This document shows positions 61,927-64,000 of a DNA stretch of 64,000 nt, piece after piece. How positions within the stretch are numbered: the first letter of the stretch is position 1; every line of letters starts with the position of its first letter. The stretch spans positions 40,780-104,779 of the forward strand of contig JAFDVS010000051.1 of the NCBI GenBank assembly GCA_018268935.1, written 5' to 3'. Made by a program: the position numbers and the translations under genes. The notes beneath the pieces were generated by a model. That model saw only the letters and a list, made by a program, of their open reading frames with translations. It made no database searches and was not told the DNA's origin. The DNA is from Acidobacteriota bacterium. GTDB lineage: Bacteria > Acidobacteriota > Terriglobia > Bryobacterales > Bryobacteraceae.

Positions 61927-62970
61927 ATGACAGTGCACGAAAAGGACACGGCAACAATCCGTTCGGGTGAAGAACTGGATGCGTCAAAGCTTGCGGCTTA
62001 TCTCCAAGTGGACGGCGTTGAGCTGGAGCAGTTTCCGGGCGGCCATTCGAACCTCACGTACCTGGTACGGGCCGGTGGCACGGAGTACGTACTGCGGCGA
62101 GCTCCATTAGGGCCCGTGGCGCCGAAGGCGCATGATATGGCACGCGAGTTTCGAGTACTGGATGCGGTGCATCCGTACTTCTCCGCTGCTCCCAAGCCCT
62201 ACCTGTTGTGCGAAGACACGAGCGTCATCGGCGCGGTGTTCTACCTGATGGAACGGCGGCGCGGCGTGGTGTTGCGATCGTCGATTCCCAACGAGTGGGC
62301 GGCGATGCCGGATCTGCCGGAGCGGGTGAGCAAGGCGTTCCTCGATTGTCTGATCGAGCTTCATTCGGTGGACATCATGAAGCATGGGCTTGACCGCTTG
62401 GGCAAGCCGACGGGCTTTGTCGAGCGGCAAGTGAAGGGATGGAGCGAACGCTGGTACAGGGCTCGCACAGAGGAGATGCCGCACATGGACCGGGTCATCG
62501 AGTACCTGCATTCGCATCTGCCTGCGGAGGGTGCGCCGGCGCTGGTCCACAACGATTTCAAGCTCGACAATCTGATGCTGGATCCGAACGATCCGGGGCG
62601 CGTGGCGGCGGTGCTCGATTGGGAGATGACCACGGTGGGCGATCCACTGGTAGACCTTGGGCTGACGCTTTGCTACTGGGATCCGCCTGACGCCGAGGTG
62701 CGGGAGGGGCCGGTGCCGTGCCTCACGCGAGGGCCGGGATGGCTCACTCGAGAGCAGTTGATCGAACAGTATGTGGCGCGCACGGGACGCGAGCTGAGTG
62801 CGTTGCGGTATCACGAGATCCTCGGCATCTTCAAGCTGGCGGTGATTGTGCAGCAGATCTTCCAGCGGTGGTTCCTGAAGCAGACCACCGATGAGCGCTT
62901 CGCCACGTTTGACCGCCGGGTGCGGTCTCTGGTGGAAGCGGCGTATGAACGAGTGGAGGCCGAAGCTTGA
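61927..62970 (+). CDS. Aminoglycoside phosphotransferase-fold kinase, ACAD10/11 type
   Basis: 347 residues from MTVHEKDTATI. FPGGHSNLTYLV is the nucleotide loop, YVLRRAPLGPVAPKAHDMAREFRVL carries the Lys-equivalent region and a Glu, and the Brenner motif is LVHNDFKLDNLML with DWEMTTVGDPLVDLG (metal Asp). This subgroup matches the kinase domain of mammalian ACAD10/ACAD11 and LvaA of the Pseudomonas levulinate pathway, which phosphorylate 4-hydroxyacyl-CoA. The operon with an acyl-CoA dehydrogenase supports that. Confidence 0.88.
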   Translation: MTVHEKDTATIRSGEELDASKLAAYLQVDGVELEQFPGGHSNLTYLVRAGGTEYVLRRAPLGPVAPKAHDMAREFRVLDAVHPYFSAAPKPYLLCEDTSVIGAVFYLMERRRGVVLRSSIPNEWAAMPDLPERVSKAFLDCLIELHSVDIMKHGLDRLGKPTGFVERQVKGWSERWYRARTEEMPHMDRVIEYLHSHLPAEGAPALVHNDFKLDNLMLDPNDPGRVAAVLDWEMTTVGDPLVDLGLTLCYWDPPDAEVREGPVPCLTRGPGWLTREQLIEQYVARTGRELSALRYHEILGIFKLAVIVQQIFQRWFLKQTTDERFATFDRRVRSLVEAAYERVEAEA

Positions 62971-63683
62971 GTTCGTTGTATCTGTTCCGGCATGGACAAG
63001 CCGGATCGCGCGACCGCTACGATGCCTTGTCCGAGTTGGGGCATCAGCAGACGATGCGGTTGGGGCGGTATCTCGCCGGGCAGAAGATGCGCTTCACTGC
63101 ACTCTATTGCGGGGAGTTGCAGCGACAGCGGGAGACGGCGCGGCGCATTGCGGAGGCATTCGCGGAGGCGGGTCTCGATGTGCCCGAACCCATTGTCGAC
63201 AGGCGTTGGAATGAGTTTGACTTGGATGCCGTGTATCGAGGGATTGCGCCGCAACTGGCGGAGGACAACCCCGAGTTCGGCGCGGCTTACGAAGCGATGC
63301 AGAAGGAAGCAGCCAATCCGCAATCGACAGTGCACCGGCGTTGGACACAGAGTGATATCGAAGTGGTGCGGGCTTGGGTGGACGGGCGCTATAGATATGA
63401 TGGCGAGTCGTGGGCGGAGTTCCGCGAGCGCGTGCGTTCGGCCTTCTCGACGGTGCGCGAGTATGGCCAAGGTGATGTTGTGGCAGTGTCCACATCGGCC
63501 ACTCCGATCGGGGTGTGGATGGGCCTGGCGCTGGAGTTGTCGAACCGGCACATCATGCGCGCCGCCGGAGCGCTGTACAATGCATCCATCACGAGTTTTC
63601 GGATTCGCGAAGGAGAGCCCCATTTGGCCGCCTTCAATCACGTGCCGCATCTGGACGCCGCCGAGTTGCGGACGTTCCGCTAA
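62967..63683 (+). CDS. Histidine phosphatase family protein
   Basis: 238 residues, starting with TTG at 62967 that overlaps the upstream TGA (TTGA); GGAGG is 7 nt upstream, which decides the start. The phosphatase motif LFRHGQAGS is at residues 6-14, and a second catalytic region reads YCGELQRQRETARRI. It should transfer phosphate via His, removing it from a small phosphoester. Its place between the kinase and the acyl-CoA dehydrogenase genes hints at work on the same phosphorylated intermediate. A later VSTSATPIG region has the second His replaced. Confidence 0.88.
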   Translation: MSSLYLFRHGQAGSRDRYDALSELGHQQTMRLGRYLAGQKMRFTALYCGELQRQRETARRIAEAFAEAGLDVPEPIVDRRWNEFDLDAVYRGIAPQLAEDNPEFGAAYEAMQKEAANPQSTVHRRWTQSDIEVVRAWVDGRYRYDGESWAEFRERVRSAFSTVREYGQGDVVAVSTSATPIGVWMGLALELSNRHIMRAAGALYNASITSFRIREGEPHLAAFNHVPHLDAAELRTFR

Positions 63684-63698
63684 GGAGAGCCTGGACCC

Positions 63699-64000
63699 AT
63701 GAACTTTGACTATTCGCCGAAGGTACAGCAACTGCGAGAGAAGTTGCTGGCCTTCATGGATGAACACATCTATCCCAACGAGCAGCGGTTTCTCGCGGAG
63801 GTGGAGCAGACGGGATGGGGAGTGATCCCGGTGATTGAGGAATTGAAGCCGGTGGCGCGAAAACAAGGACTGTGGAATTTGTTTTTGCCGGAGAGCGAGT
63901 ATGGCGCCGGGTTGACCAACCTGGAGTATGCGCCGTTGTGCGAGATTATGGGCCGGGTGACGTTCGCGGCCGAGGTATTCAACTGCTCCGCGCCGGATAC
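63699..64000 (+). CDS. Acyl-CoA dehydrogenase, N-terminal part
   Basis: Runs off the right edge; 100 residues visible. MNFDYSPKVQQLREKLLAFMDEHIYPNE and KQGLWNLFLPESEYGAGLTNLEYAPLCEIMGR are the N-terminal helical domain of ACAD10/11-type dehydrogenases. AGGAGA lies 12 nt upstream. It follows the histidine phosphatase by 15 bp on the same strand. Confidence 0.9.
   Translation, partial: MNFDYSPKVQQLREKLLAFMDEHIYPNEQRFLAEVEQTGWGVIPVIEELKPVARKQGLWNLFLPESEYGAGLTNLEYAPLCEIMGRVTFAAEVFNCSAPD

Overview
The window looks like a piece of an Acidobacteriota chromosome, most likely from the Solibacter/Bryobacter side of the phylum. This rests on gene content rather than a database search: three Oar-type TonB-dependent receptors with carboxypeptidase-regulatory N-termini, an ADOP-type duplicated orphan permease, ASPIC/UnbV FG-GAP proteins, a DUF1501/DUF1553 pair, a DUF2934 protein, a PEP-CTERM protein and two DPP-IV-like peptidases. 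The DNA is GC-rich and very tightly packed: there are many 1-4 nt overlaps, several convergent genes share their last bases, and no stretch over 300 bases lacks a gene. I see no tRNA, rRNA, CRISPR array, transposase or prophage gene.

Layout. 1-3.9 kb: partial PQQ-propeller protein, serine hydrolase, methyltransferase, then lexA and a DUF2934 protein. 4.2-15.1 kb: TonB receptor, zinc dehydrogenase plus rhamnulokinase, DPP-IV peptidase, beta-CASP nuclease-like protein, an unknown protein and a compact MOSC protein. 15.3-25.5 kb: a second TonB receptor with a clear terminator, TPR/FG-GAP proteins, an SDR dehydrogenase and a nitrilase-family amidohydrolase. 25.5-34.9 kb: a nucleotidyltransferase with a small partner, the DUF1501/DUF1553 pair, ADOP permease and a Tat-exported enolase-superfamily enzyme. 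34.9-46.4 kb: patatin fused to an outer-membrane barrel (type Vd architecture), a HlyD-like protein, a small unknown, Ku, a nucleoside-hydrolase-like protein, a third TonB receptor and a second DPP-IV peptidase. 46.4-55 kb: a three-gene succinate dehydrogenase operon, a TPR protein, a secreted TIM-barrel-like protein and a potABCD polyamine importer. 55-64 kb: an aldo/keto reductase, a signalling group (GAF-SpoIIE phosphatase, metallo-hydrolase, propeller-adenylate cyclase), a PEP-CTERM protein, and an operon of an APH-fold kinase, a histidine phosphatase and an acyl-CoA dehydrogenase.

The picture is of a free-living heterotroph that imports and degrades polymers, peptides and sugars, with much of its protein budget in the outer membrane and periplasm. 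Three non-genic patterns stand out. A repeat family occurs in four copies, each placed at the stop codon of a minus-strand gene; its long form has a stem with a compensatory base-pair change between copies. A TANNNT hexamer recurs 6-8 nt before start codons that mostly lack a Shine-Dalgarno sequence, which suggests leaderless mRNAs. The G/C strand bias changes at roughly 47-49 kb.
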